Shown in pieces: positions 34,301-47,600 of a stretch of 64,000 nt of DNA. The translations under genes and the position numbers were made by a program. The stretch is from positions 25,372,181-25,436,180 of the forward strand of contig NC_135552.1 in assembly GCF_964340395.1 (NCBI RefSeq), given 5' to 3'. Within the stretch, counting starts at the first letter, position 1, and every line of letters starts with the position of its first letter. The stretch is from Glandiceps talaboti. Its lineage: Eukaryota > Hemichordata > Enteropneusta > Spengelidae. Below the pieces are notes generated by a model. It was not told where the DNA came from. It made no database searches and was given only the letters and a program-made list of their open reading frames with translations.

Positions 34301-37300
34301 ACATTGTGAGACAAACCACATGTCATCAATTATATATATATGTATTTACCATGACTCAGGGCAATCACTGAGTTCAAACTGTTTTAGGAGATTCAACATA
34401 GGAAAGGACAAAGGTATGACTGCATACAATTATCAAACAACTTGAAAGGTGTCGAGGCTCATGCCAGCTGTAACAAACTGAACTCAAATACTTGTTACTT
34501 ACTTTTCCTCTTTGTTTAATTCTCTTCTGTATGACATCAATTGGAGCATCCAGATAAATACACAGGTGTGGTGGTATAAAGCGATACAGACTAATGCCTT
34601 TGATTTCATCATAATAGTCATAACCTGAAGTCAGAGAAAAGGGAAACACACTCAGCTGTTACAAGAGGTCAGAGGTTATTTATATATCTTTACACACCAA
34701 AGATACAGGATAATGAGTCAAAGGAATCCCTGGTGGTATTGTGGTGAATTTCATGTAGTGAGAGTTGCCTGTACTTACACATTTTGACGACTTTTCAGTC
34801 TGAAATTATCAAAAATATCCACTCTTTTTATGAGATAGTGTTGCAAAAGAAGGTATACAAATACTACCATTCTGGCAGATCATTCCATGATTCTGGCAGA
34901 TCATTCCTAGATTCTGACAGACATACTACGATTCTGGCAGATCATTCCTAGATTCTGACAGATCATTCCTAGATTCTGACAGATCATTCCTAGATTCTGA
35001 CAGATCATACCACGATTCTGGCAGATTATACCTAGATTCTGACAGATCATACCACGATTCTGACAGATCATTCCTAGATTCTGACAGACATACTACGATT
35101 CTGGCAGATTATACCACGACTCGGACAGATTTCAAGATATATTCAGAGAAAACGGTATGATTATGCAAATGTTAATCAGCTGTAGCACAGTGGAGGACAC
35201 CACAATATACTTACACTGATTCCTGATAAGTCCTGCCTTCATGATTGCTTCTAGAAATACAAAGTCACTATACACTGACCTATCCATGATTACGCCTTGA
35301 CCTGAAACAATCAAAATAATACACAATGATTACTCTAATCCTACCTTTAAAGAGATACAAACTGAGTTTATAAGCTTTTCACTCCAGATAAAATGCTTAC
35401 ATAAAACCTTGATTAACCATTGTAGTATAACATTAATGTTGCTGGATACTTCTAGTACGGTAGTACTCTTCTGGTGTTGTTAGAACCATAACTGAGTTGA
35501 TTGCACAGGAGTTTCCACAAAAGTTTTTATATGTATAATAAATTATGTCATTTATAAGCATGTTTGATTATACTCAGTTGCGAGTGATGGTTAAGTATGC
35601 TTCAGTATTGAAGTAGAATAACGTGAGTAACTTTTAGACATAGAAAAAATGATGCCCCAAAACATATAATCTCAGCTTGTGCCCCTTTAATACTACATAC
35701 TTACAATTCAAGCATCATGTCTCAAATGCATTTTTATTCACCTCATATCATTGTGTGATCATAATTAGATACCACAACACAATGCAACACAATGGCATGC
35801 CAACCACACCACACCCCACCCCACCACACCACCACACTACACAACATACAATAATCTTACCTGTTGATAGTATGTGTTCCAGGGCATCACCATACTGTTG
35901 AAATCGTATCACGTACAAGACCATCTGAAGTCGGAAGGTGTGTCCATCCTTGGCTTTGGGGTCATTGTAGAACTTTTCTAATGTCACATTACCTGTTTGA
36001 AATAAATCAGTCATGTTTATACCAGTACATGTATGTATAATTCCAAAAATGAAATATACATTCATCTGAATTATAATGAATGTACATTTGATTTACATGT
36101 AGTAGTTTTTAAATCAGTTTCCTAGTAGTAAACCTTTTCCACTTTACTCACTACATCTGTGAAAGGGATAACTCAGTCTGGCTTTATTATCACTGATGCT
36201 AAGAGATCACGGTACATTCTTATTATACTCATACCATCGCTGCCTATCCCAATCTACTATGAAATTCATTAACCAAAATCTTGAGTTAGAAACTGTAATG
36301 ACTTCCCTGCATTTCAACAAGTTGTGGAAAACTATACAATAATACTGAAGTTGTGTATAACATTATTTTGAATGTACACAAGGTGAGAAGAAATAGTGTT
36401 GCCATTGCATAAGTAATGCTATGCATTTCTACAGATGTGGGAGGAAGAAAGGTGATCAAACTTTATAACTTTATGTTCAACAGATTCCAGTTGCGAAGGT
36501 ATAGTGAATTCCAGAATGATTAGAAGAATTTGAATGAGAGTGAAAATGATGCAAACAGACACAAAGGTGTATCAACTTACATGTATACTTTGGATCCAAT
36601 GGTTCTCCATAGCCATCCCGTCTGTCAAAATAATGAAGATCTGGTTCTCCTATATAATGCATGCCTAATTTCTCAGCTAGTTTGGTACCAAGTGTAGTTT
36701 TCCCTACTGCAATATTCCCGTCAATGGTGATGATTTTACTCCTTTCATTAAATTTCTTTAGTGTCCTTTCACCCATCAGGTAGTTGAGTCCATTATACCT
36801 CCATAATGCCTGGCAAGATGTCTGCAAACCTCTCTATAAAAAATGAAACTATTTTACATTATTTTTAATCTGGGTTTTAGCAACTACATTTGTACGTAGC
36901 TTGTGTCTGATCTGGTTTTCTCACTGTCTTTTCTACCTACCTACCTAACTAACATATATATATATATATGATGTGAGTGGTTGCTATGGTATGACTGCAT
37001 CATAGTATAGAAGTTTTATACCCGACTACACAAAATGTAGCATATTCATTGATACAGCCACCAGTGAAAATTATCTGTACAATTCATTCTACAGGAGATC
37101 AGCTTTCTTATTATTTTTAAAACCATGGCTAGCATTGCTGAAGTGGGCGGGGGAAGAAACTGTGTTCTTGTACTGCCTCCTGTCTCATTACACCACAAGT
37201 TACATACGCTCAGATGTTGAAATTTGTCAATACATGTATGTAATATGTACATTTGTATATCAAATGGTAAGACACTGAAGCTATACATGTGTCACAATAA

Positions 37301-38108
37301 AACTTCACTGTGTAATCATTGCTGTAGTACAGTTTTAACTGTAGCAACCATTGTTGACAGTAGAAACAACATCATTATTGTGTGTGTGTGTTGTAGATTA
37401 TGTCAGCATACTATTATATTGAAAGCCACAGATACATGTAGCATTGTAAAGATGATCATAATGCCATTTTTATAATCATCTCACCCTTGAGCTCTTGCTA
37501 CAGCATGTACAACTTGTAATTCTTCATATTATGATAGAGTAATTCTAGTAACACTAACAGGACACTTGGTTTGCATTTGCATTATCCTTATCTTACTGGA
37601 TTATGGATAATGGAACAGTTGCATATTTGAAAAGGAAAATGTTCATCTATAACTTTATAAATTTCCAAAAAGCTGACAAACGTTACTGCAATTGTCCTTT
37701 GCTAACTTCTTCCGTCTAGTCTAGGAGTCATTCCCTTGAAGGTACTACAACTTGAAGTACAATCCATCAAGTAAAACTAAAAACTAAAAAAAGCATGAAC
37801 GTATTCAACAATACTGTGGTGAAATTCATGGGACCATGGGACAGCATGATAGAATCTCGTCGAATGCATCATTGAATATTTTTTCAGGTTTGCTGTCCAT
37901 AGTTATTTCAAACATTTCTCAAATATTCGTTGGAAGTACGGAGATATAGACATCACATGAATTGATACATGTCGAACTTCCATGTCCACTCACTCACCGT
38001 TCCACTAGCAGCCATTTTGCAGCCATCGCCGACTGAGCTCGACCTGAGTACACCAACCATGAGGCTCCTTCTGGCCCAAAAGTTGAACCTGCCAACCAAT
38101 AAGGCCAT
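31389..38108 (-). CDS. NDUFA10: NADH dehydrogenase 1 alpha subcomplex subunit 10, 365 aa, 9 exons
   Basis: Exons: 37998-38108, 36581-36833, 35861-35992, 35215-35301, 34503-34624, 33984-34118, 32919-33004, 32201-32309 and 31389-31451; frame closed, length close to human (355). It is an accessory subunit of mitochondrial complex I built on a deoxynucleoside kinase fold. Exon 1 encodes an Arg-rich leader (MALLVGRFNFWARRSLMVGV) typical of mitochondrial import. The kinase domain shows ITIDGNIAVGKTTLGTKLAE (P-loop about 76-84), MDRSVYSDFVFLEAI (about 171-185, the DRS motif) and LYLDAPIDVIQKRIKQRGK-like LID sequence. The C-terminal LPGMKYAKGYNERDG matches the subunit's conserved tail. Unlike human, whose P-loop reads GNICTGKGK, this protein keeps a canonical GKTT. 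It is divergently paired with the SLC23 gene. Confidence 0.96.
32090..32168. repeat. CA-rich simple repeat with GCGC interruptions
   Basis: Imperfect CACACG/CATGCACACA sequence in an NDUFA10 intron, just downstream on the minus strand of exon 8's donor. Confidence 0.85.
34205..34310. repeat. dispersed repeat related to 15815-15898
   Basis: Contains the shared block TAGTCTAGTTCCTATACAGT followed by TTACGA; ends GTATCCAGATTAAGTTTCAC against an opposite TAGTTTCACATAGTCTAG, so it too has loosely inverted ends. NDUFA10 intron. Confidence 0.5.
34871..35125. repeat. 21- to 22-bp minisatellite, about 12 copies
   Basis: Units alternate between GATTCTGGCAGATCATTCC and GATTCTGACAGATCATNCC with short variants. 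It lies in the NDUFA10 intron between exons 4 and 5. Confidence 0.9.
35351..35686. mobile_element. piggyBac-like MITE, second member
   Basis: Left end AGAGATACAAACTGAGTTTA and, from the right, AGGGGCACAAGCTGAGATTA are inverted copies matching the ends of the 6924-7320 element; TTAA flanks both sides (35347-35350 and 35687-35690). It lies in the NDUFA10 intron between exons 3 and 4. The interior of about 300 bp is non-coding and diverged. Confidence 0.65.
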
Positions 38109-38670
38109 GTTGACAGTGTTTTAAATAAGCGGGCTTACAAGCGATACAATATTACGGCCCTATTTTATGTTTTCCGCTGCCGACTGACGGAGGGTTCACC
38201 AAAGGACAACCGTACGTTTAGGACAGCGCCACCAATCGATAAGGGTTAATACCGAGTATTAGTTTGAGATTTAATTTCTCAAATACGGTTTCAAGATGCC
38301 GATTTCAATAATGATTAAATTTTGCCTGGAGGGTATGCAAAATATACGTTTGGAACTTTATGACCGGTCAATTTTAATTATAATGAATACATAGCAAGAC
38401 TATGAACGACAGTACCCACCCCAAACTAAAATATACTTAATATGTGTAGGTGTAAAGGCTCCGGCTTGGGCAATTTGAAACTTTAGAATCTTTTCAGTAA
38501 CATTTGGCGGGAAATTATATAATGCATACATTAGGTTTATCACGTACTTTCACTCACAAAGTGACCTGCGCACAGAAGTCACAGTAGCCTGATTAGATGT
38601 ACCACTGTAATCACCGATAGTGTAGAAGTGTAAGTACGTGAGTGAATGACGGGGAAACAATAGATCAGCG
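38109..38670. promoter_or_regulatory. divergent promoter region between NDUFA10 and the SLC23 gene
   Basis: 562 bp separate the opposed start codons. TTTGGCGGGAAA at 38503-38514 is a perfect E2F-type motif on the plus strand. A YY1-like AAAATGGCTGC lies inside NDUFA10 exon 1 (about 38014-38024, minus strand). No clear TATA box. Confidence 0.5.
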
Positions 38671-41600
38671 ATGGCAGACGTAACGGAGATAGAGCCTACG
38701 AAGCAATCGGTAAGTTATTTTTTATGAACTCACGATGCAAGTTTTTACACATTGTAAAAAGTTCAGATCAGTTGTGCGCGCATCATGCCAATGCATTAAC
38801 AAAATCCATAGCCTAGGATGTCAGTCGTCTTGTCAAGCACAGTGACAGTAGTCAGTAGTGCCTACACATTATTTACATACGTACGTGTGGAGATACATGT
38901 GTGTGAAAGTTTGTTTAGATTTTAACATGTAGAATACAACAACCAAACACCTGTTAGTAATTTACATATTATGATTTGAAATTAATAGTTTATTAGTCCA
39001 CAAAATCATTTTTTTCACTGTCCCCATTACCTAACATCATTATATATAGTATGTTTTTGTCCACTATTCTTATCAATATATAAAAGCTATTGATTCGTTA
39101 TGTATATATACAATACACATATTTTCATTTGTGTGGAGATACATGTGTGAAAGTTTGTTTAGATTTTAATTAGTAAAACAAAAAACACATACAAATCAAT
39201 GTACAAACACTTACTCTATAGTATATAAGTCAGCTCAACGATTCAATTGTAAATATCAATACATGAATTTCAATGTGTATTTCTGAGTCATGCTATGTAT
39301 ATCACTATATATAGTCATGGAAGTATAACGTGGGTTATACTTCCATGATCTAGTCTACTGTCATATTATGGGTGTATTATGGAAGAGATTCATGGTATAG
39401 TGTACATTATTCACAGAAACTCAGGTATAGTGGTCTGAGATAGAAAGCATCTGACTCAGCTAGTGTTAATGTTTGTCATCACACAGACCACAGACAAGAA
39501 ACTGTGCACAGACTCATTAGAGATAGCAGCTTAGTGTTTGTAATATGCCCCCTGGGTATTAGTAATCAAGGGTTCAGACACAACCTATTGTTGTTGTATG
39601 TGGTAGATAGCACAAGTGGGTCAACAGTGACAAACAAGTCCTCTTTTGTGCAAACTTACATGTAATCACCCTGTGATCAAGAAAGTGTAAACATTGCAAG
39701 GCAAAAAAACAGTACACTGCAAGTTTATGGAACTAGTTTTCAGGATGCCTCCCTACTGAGACTATAATAGATTAATATATAAACCACTGTCACTTGTTTC
39801 AACATGTCGTCACAGTAGTTTTAGTTGTATCGTGGTAAACCGAGCAGAGTAAAGTCAATGGAATGTGAAATGTAATAGCTTTCAATGGAACACTTCTAAA
39901 ATATCAAAAATAATAAAAGAATCAATGAATTTGTTTGATATTTGTTACTGTACTAATTTGAAATGAAGTTCAATTTTGTTCTGTCAATATTGAATATGAA
40001 CAATTCTATTAAAGTTTAAAAATGTCCAAAACTGTTAGCACAAAATTCTGTACATTGGTAAGATTTGCCTGAGTAAGGTGTGAAAAAGAAAAATTCTGTT
40101 GTTCGATTACATTCAATTTTAAAATAGGTGAGGCAGTTTGATTTTTTATTTTATTTTTTTCAATTGTGAGTGTCTAGTTTTCCATTGTTTTCCAAATGGT
40201 CTCTGTGTTGTTTATTTCTTCCTATCAGATGTACAGTTATTAGAGCTTGGAATAATTTTTATGATATTGTCTTTTTTAAGTTGGTGTCAGTTTCTGCATG
40301 CACTATTTCTTGCGAGACTTCACGATTTTCGCAATTTTATTATTATTTTTAATATAAAAAGTTTAGGGTCGGCGTGAAAATCTAGGTGGGGTTGGGTAAT
40401 CGGAACCAAACAACTTGGCCTAATCAAGGAGCTGTTTGTATCTGAGACAGTGAGAGTACAAATCAGACTGAATTGTGGGATAATCTCTTTCCTTTGTATT
40501 TTTGAAGGGTATTCATTTGCCTGTCTTAACTGGCTTCAACACTGTCTTTTTTTTAACATTCTGCTTTTATGAGTTGTTAAATTTAACCATAGACTGTTTG
40601 ATTTAACTGTTAACTTATATAACATGTATTATCATATTATGGATCAATAGACAATGAATATATCAATATAACAGTGGAAAATGTGCTATCAGCAAACTAA
40701 TACACAAATAAAACTATTGTTATTGCATATGGTAGATTACACATAATGATGCCTTGGTTGTATGGAATAGCTATAATCACCCTGTAGTCAAAATAGTGTA
40801 AAGACTGAATGAGGTTGAATATGCTGGCAGTTGAGAAGAAGTTGTTCTAAAAATACAACCCTGAAACAAATATAATAGAATGTAATTCCCTTCATAACTC
40901 TCAGTTTATATCAAATAACATGTTATATATTAAGTATTTTGTTTGTTCATTTGTTTTTCAGGGAGAAGTTGATGAGATGGATACAGAGAAGAGAGGAAAT
41001 CGAAAACAAGTAGCTTCATGTAAGCCAGACCACTTAGACTTAATGTATACTATATATGATGAACCACCATGGTATTTATCATGTCTACTGGGTCTACAGG
41101 TAAGATAGTTGTATTTTATGTGATAGCTGGTAACTATTGTAGTGAGTTTATGATTTAGAGTACTTGCAATTTATGAACTATAGTGATGCTAGTATTGTAT
41201 CTTTAGGTACAGTGGTTGATTTGTGTCACTCTAAATTTAGGTACTGATAGCCTCTTCCCAGACATAAAGTATGTGAATTTGAGTACTTGCAATTCTTCCA
41301 CAAAATTACATGGAGATATCGTTATATAGAATCTGTGGGTGATTTGCATCGATGGATTTGTGTACCTACTCTCCCTCACAGAATGTTCACTGGCTTTGCT
41401 GAAGTTTTAAAACTTACAAATTACAAACAAGATGGGCAGTCCTTTTGCTACTAAGGTTGGGAAACCATGGTAACAGTCAAGGATGAAAGGGGTAAAAGTT
41501 ACATAGTTTCCCATACAATCTACTATCAATTTGTTTGGGAACCCAGGTAAATTACTAGGGAACCCAACTTATTTTACTCGATCACCTACAATTGTGAATC

Positions 41601-44600
41601 TCCCAGTCTGAAGCTAAGAATTCAGAAAATGTTCTAAGACTTGTACTTCACTTTCATGATGCCTTCTCATGGTTACACACAACAAACTGTCACAGTGACA
41701 GAACTGGTTTAACCAGCAAAATTGTAAACTCACAATGACAGTTTTGTCACTGGAAAGCTGTAATGGGAGTATTGTTTTTTCCGATCAGACAACCAACAAT
41801 ATGTTCACTGAAAATTGTTGAAATACCAATGATTAGACATTGTACATGTAAGTAGGGGTCGATTGTATCAAGAAGTAGTACCTCAGGTTGAAATTGTGAT
41901 CTCATTGGGGTTGCTGATTTTAGACTAGACACAAAAATCAATTGAATTGGATTGATTTTACAATATTATATGTACAGGTAGACAAATTAATATGTTTACT
42001 GACTGGTAATTCAATACTGTTCAATGTGTACAATATTACAAATAACTCATACGTATTTAAACCAAAAAACTGTTTTAAAAAATGCTCCAGTTGCAGCTAC
42101 TATTGCAGCTTTTAAAAATATAAAATTTCAAAAATAAAAAGTACCTTCACTTTCTACAGGCTTCAATACATGTTTGAATGATTGGAATGTAAAATTCTTA
42201 AATTCTCATGTCAAAATGAATAACTTTGTCAATTTTTACAGCACTATCTGACTATGTTTGGTGCTACCATGGCATTACCCCTTATTCTGGCTATACCTCT
42301 GTGTGTTGAAGACAATACTCTTGTCAAGAGTGAACTCATGGGGACTATCTTCTTTGTCTCTGGTTTGTCAACTCTCCTTCAGTCCACCTTTGGATGCAGG
42401 TAATTTAATAATGATAAATTTATAAAGAAGATTTAGAGCTAGAGGGCACCTAATTTCTGCTAGCAGACTGTGAGGCACAGAAGGAAATGGAAAGAAATTT
42501 ACTGTATGGTAATTAGAGGAAAAGTGGATTCACAGATGCTGGATACAGTTCACCTTTGACAATTGTTAAAGTGGCCATATGGATGAGGATTGTGCATTTA
42601 TTTGGATTATTGATGTATAAAACAATTTTATCATGGCTTCCTACTTGGAAAATCAATGTGAAACAACATTAATAAAGTTTGTCTTTGTAACTTAATGCAG
42701 AGCAAAAAGCTAAAAAAAAAATGTAAAAAGTTTGTTATTGTACATACAATAAACTTTGTAGCATTCATTTATTGCCACCATTGTCACATAGAAATAAATT
42801 TGTGTGTGTTCTACGAAGACTTGTATCAAATTAAAAACACTAAATGTTTTATTATATCTGTAGTGTAGGAAACTTTCAGAACTCATGGAAAGTTAAAAAA
42901 GAAGAAACAATACAATATTGTATTATACATTTTAATGGTAAACTACCGAAGAAAAAAATATGGACAAAGATTCAATGACTTGTTGGAATGCAGAACTTAA
43001 CTTTTTACATGCTGTTCATAGTAAAGTCATTTGCTGTATCACACAAGATTTGTACTGTATTGAGGACATGTATCATTTCTTAGCAATTTGTCCGCATTAT
43101 AAGGACCTTCGAAATGAATTGTTACCATGGTGGTTTTGGTTAAACCCTTCCTATGATAAGTTCATTTCACTTTTGAATTCAGATAATATAACTTGTTTAA
43201 ATAACTCATTTATTTATTTTGCAAGGAAAATTAGAGAGGGAATCTCCCTCTATGAACTGAAATGTTTGTAACATTGTTTGCTCTTTGGGCCTGTGGCTTT
43301 GCTGTTCTGAAATATATTGAATTGAAAAAGTCATTTGCAATAGGATAGTTATATACAATGTAGATTTACATTAGTGGTACTGCACTGACAACTTTCATGT
43401 AAAACGTTGATGTAAATATTGGTATCATTTTTGTAATTTATCCCAACAGACTACCCATTGTACAAGGTGGGACATACACTTTCTTGGTGCCAACATTTGC
43501 CATTTTGAGTCTTGAGAAGTACAGATGTCCAGCAAAGATTCCAACTGGTAACACAACAGCAGCACTTGAAATACCAGTAGATGCAATCAATGCAACAACT
43601 TCACTGCTGACAACTGCAGCTTCCTACATTGTCAATTCAACGAATCCTACAGACATAAATAATGATTTCACTGTTGGTTTTAGTGGTTTAGCACTTGCCA
43701 ATACTGATCCTATTAACTGGAAAGATCGTATGAGAGAGGTTGGTATGGATGTTATGGCTATGATAAGGTTATAGCCCATACATGAAATATCTTGTCAATA
43801 AATCTTTCTAATTAAGCCATACATCACACATACCCCAAATAGTATTTGCATGAGTGCTTACAGTGTTATCTACACCTGTACTTTCATGAGCATAGCAAGT
43901 AAAAGTGCATCTGAAAACACTGCAAGTACTCATGCAAATACCCTGAGTACGCCACACTTGCACTCACATGTCATGGGGTTCTGTTATTAGTACAATATGT
44001 TTATCTGAAACAGCAATTTCCATAAAATGATGCAGTGCAATCATGCAATTTTGTGTGTCGCAAAAGATCATGTCCTCATTTGCATATCATTTGCATGCAT
44101 GTGTGCAGTAATGTTTTCAGTATTGCACTGCAGTGAAAATACCAATAGACTAAGTATATGCACACACCAGTGTAAGTAATCACTGGTACATGATTGTGTA
44201 AAAAGATGTATGCTAACTTGCTAAAACCATATGATAAGTTTATGCTTTGTATTATGCAGATACAAGGAGCCATTATGGTGTCATCATTAGTACAAGTAGT
44301 TATTGGTTTCAGTGGATTGATGGGTGTTTTACTGAAGTATATTGGTCCACTGTCAATCACACCTACCATTGCCCTGGTTGGCTTTTCATTGTTTGATGTC
44401 GCTGGAAACTTTGCTGGTAAACACTGGGGAATCTGCTGCATGTAAGAACATCTCATCATATTGTCTTGCTTTGTTTAACTTGTTTCCTGTGGATCAAAGA
44501 ATGAATCCTTTCAAATACAGACATTGAACAATAGATGCAGTGAATGAATACTTGTATTTTCCTTGTTTGGCTCAGCTTATACATTGTTACATATACTAAG

Positions 44601-47600
44601 GTAGTAGATTTGTGAATTCAATATACATTTGATAAGAATGATATGTAAAGTAGTTTGACAGAGTTCAATGGATTTAGTTAAAAAAAGATTCAACAATGAA
44701 TCAAGTTGGGAAAGTGTTTTTATATTATTTGTACATACATGTTTTTGTAGTCAGAGTGGATATCTGTCAGACCTTTTGATAAGAAAGAACTATAGACAGA
44801 CATTTTTTTACATTGAAATTTAGTTTTACTTCCAAACCAGAGTGACTATAGAGTTTCAATTGGACAGCATAATGTTACTACCAAACCAGAGTGACTATAG
44901 AGTTTCAATTAGGTGGCATGACATGTTCGTCTCACACTTTTTTGTTACAAATTACAAAAAAAAAATGAATAGTCACTGATAACAAGCGTGAACATGAAAT
45001 GTTACATTTTATCTCACTGTGAACACAAACACTTTTATGTTTTGAATCTTCCTTGCCTCACCCAACAGTAATGTTGATTTGTGTTCACAGTGAGATAAAA
45101 TGTATCATTTTATATGCTTGCATGTTATCAGTGTCTGTATTTTGTTTTATGTGATTTGGAACTAGAAAAAAGTTTGTGTGAGACGTATAAAACATTGTAC
45201 TGCCAAATTAAATGCTATAGTCAGTCTGGTTTTGTTAGTACCAGTGGTTCTATCACACTAATGAAACAGTGATGGAAATGATAGAATTGCAATGTTATAT
45301 GTCATAAGCCAGTGAGCATAGAAAACAAAGCAAAGGACAGAAATTCATTTTAAGTTACAAATTGTGAAGAAATCATCTTTTAGTCACAATTCTCTAGAAA
45401 CATTTATGATAATAACAATAATAGCACTTGTAAAGTGCCATATATCCTACAAGTTGATAGGAGCTGAACACTACAAAAGCGATAAAAACTATTAGTGGAA
45501 AAAACACTGAAAGAATCACAAAAGTCACTGACAATAAAAGTCCCATGTAATAAAAGTCACTAATGATAAATGTCAGATATTTTGAATGGTGACATTTAAA
45601 ATAGTCAAAGAGAAAACATACTTTTATAAAAGTGGCAAAAAATTAATAAACAACAGAGTGAAAAAAAGGTTATATTTAAATATACAAAATGTATTAACAC
45701 ACAAAACTGTTACATAAGGACATATAATTTCTGAACAAAAGTCATTTGTGTTAGATCATATTATGTACATCAACATGAAATGTCTATTATTAATACTGGT
45801 AGTATTGTAAACCATTTATCAATCTTTGTACTTCTGTTGACAGGACAATTTTTCTGATTGTACTGTTTTCTCAGTACATGAAAAATGTGAATGTGCCATC
45901 ACCAGTGTATACAAGAAGTAAAGGCTTGCATATTTCATGGTGGCCTCTGTTCAAGTTATTTCCAGTAAGTACTTCTTCTGACGTCCTCCCTGATACCATA
46001 TACTATTAGTATTACTACTGTTCTGATTGACCTCTGACATCTTAATGACCTCTGACCTGACATACTTACTGATACCATACTATTACTACTGTTCTGAATG
46101 ACCTTTGACATCAGAAGTAACAGCAATTTACAATGTAAATCACAAAACCTGAACCAAAGCAGTAGCTGGCTTGATAGAAGTGCTACTTTCTATTGTCTGG
46201 CTCAACAAAATTCCTACCAAAGAGATATTTGTCGAGCAACACAAATAAAATGTCGCAATGTCAGTAAGAATTTTGTTGAGCCAGACAATAAAATGTAGCA
46301 CTATTGGTAAGATTTTGTTGAACCAGGTGATAAAATGTAGCAGTGAAGTAAGCTTTGTCGAACCAAATGACATTTTGTTTCAGGTTTCATGATTTCAATT
46401 GTAGATTACATCCCAGTGTTCATACAACTATCGATATTTGTAACTTTTTGAGCTATATGTATATAGGTACAGATGAAAAGAGGCCTAAATAAAAGCAGTT
46501 AAAACTAGATTGTAGATGTCAGTTTTATTTCCCAGGTAGTTGCTAAAATAGAACTGGCCCTCACTTGTTGAAAGTGCCAGAAAAAAAAATCATCATATTA
46601 TAATGGTAAAATAAAGAAAGCTAAGTGTCATTTGAACCAAACTAAAGTTTTCATTTTATCTTTGTTCATGCTTTGTCAACAATATTTCAACATGATATGT
46701 TTACGTCGTGAGCATCTAATCAAAAAGTGCAAGTGAGAATAAATGTTCATGGATTCAAGCAAGTATGTCACAAAATAGTAAAATTTTGTCTGAAACATAT
46801 TTTTTCAACTCTCAGAACACAACATAAATGTTAGATTTCAGTTTTTTTAGTTCATTGCCATGTTGAGTACAATTTTTTTGGGCTGCTGTATCCAAATGTA
46901 ATACATATCATTGTATTTTGATTTCACCAGGTGATACTGGCTATTGTCATATCATGGGTTATTTGTGTCATTTTCACTGCCACCAATGTCTTCCCAAACA
47001 ACGAAAATAATTGGCAGTATGGAGCAAGAACAGATAAACACCTTGATGTCCTGGGGAAAGCAGCATGGTTTAGACTACCATACCCAGGTTTGTATATTGC
47101 AGGTATTTTGAGGTAGAATGCAGTACCCAAGTTTGTTTACTTATCGTGTTTTAGTAGCATATCATAACCAGGTTTGTATACCTACTGTATTTGAGTAGAA
47201 TACCATACCATATTTAGAATACCAAATAATCACATCATCCACGGCATCCGTCGTGCACAAGGAGACAATCCCCATCCACGCCTACCGATCACACTTCCTC
47301 TGCTTCAAAACCTGTGCCATCTCTTGCATAACACACTGTTTGGATCGTACACGGACTTACTTCTGGAATCTGCGTTCCTTCTCGCGTTCTTTGGGTTTCT
47401 ACGCTGCGGCGAGTTCACTCCCTTGACCGCATCATTCAGCCACCATACCCATCTCTGCTACGGGGATGTTTCGTTTTATCCACATCAGCGGTCTGCAGTT
47501 ACGGCCACCGTTCATATCAAAGCATCGAAGACAGACCCTTTCAGGAAAGGTTTTGATCTACGACTGTACAGGACTTCCAATACAGTGTGCCCCGTCTCTT

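Noticed and set aside
34871-35125. Short repeats with apparent spacers
   Set aside because: Spacers are just variant repeat units; tandem minisatellite, not CRISPR.
39315-39348. microRNA precursor
   Set aside because: The stem is only 15 bp with a 4-base loop, too short for a Drosha substrate.
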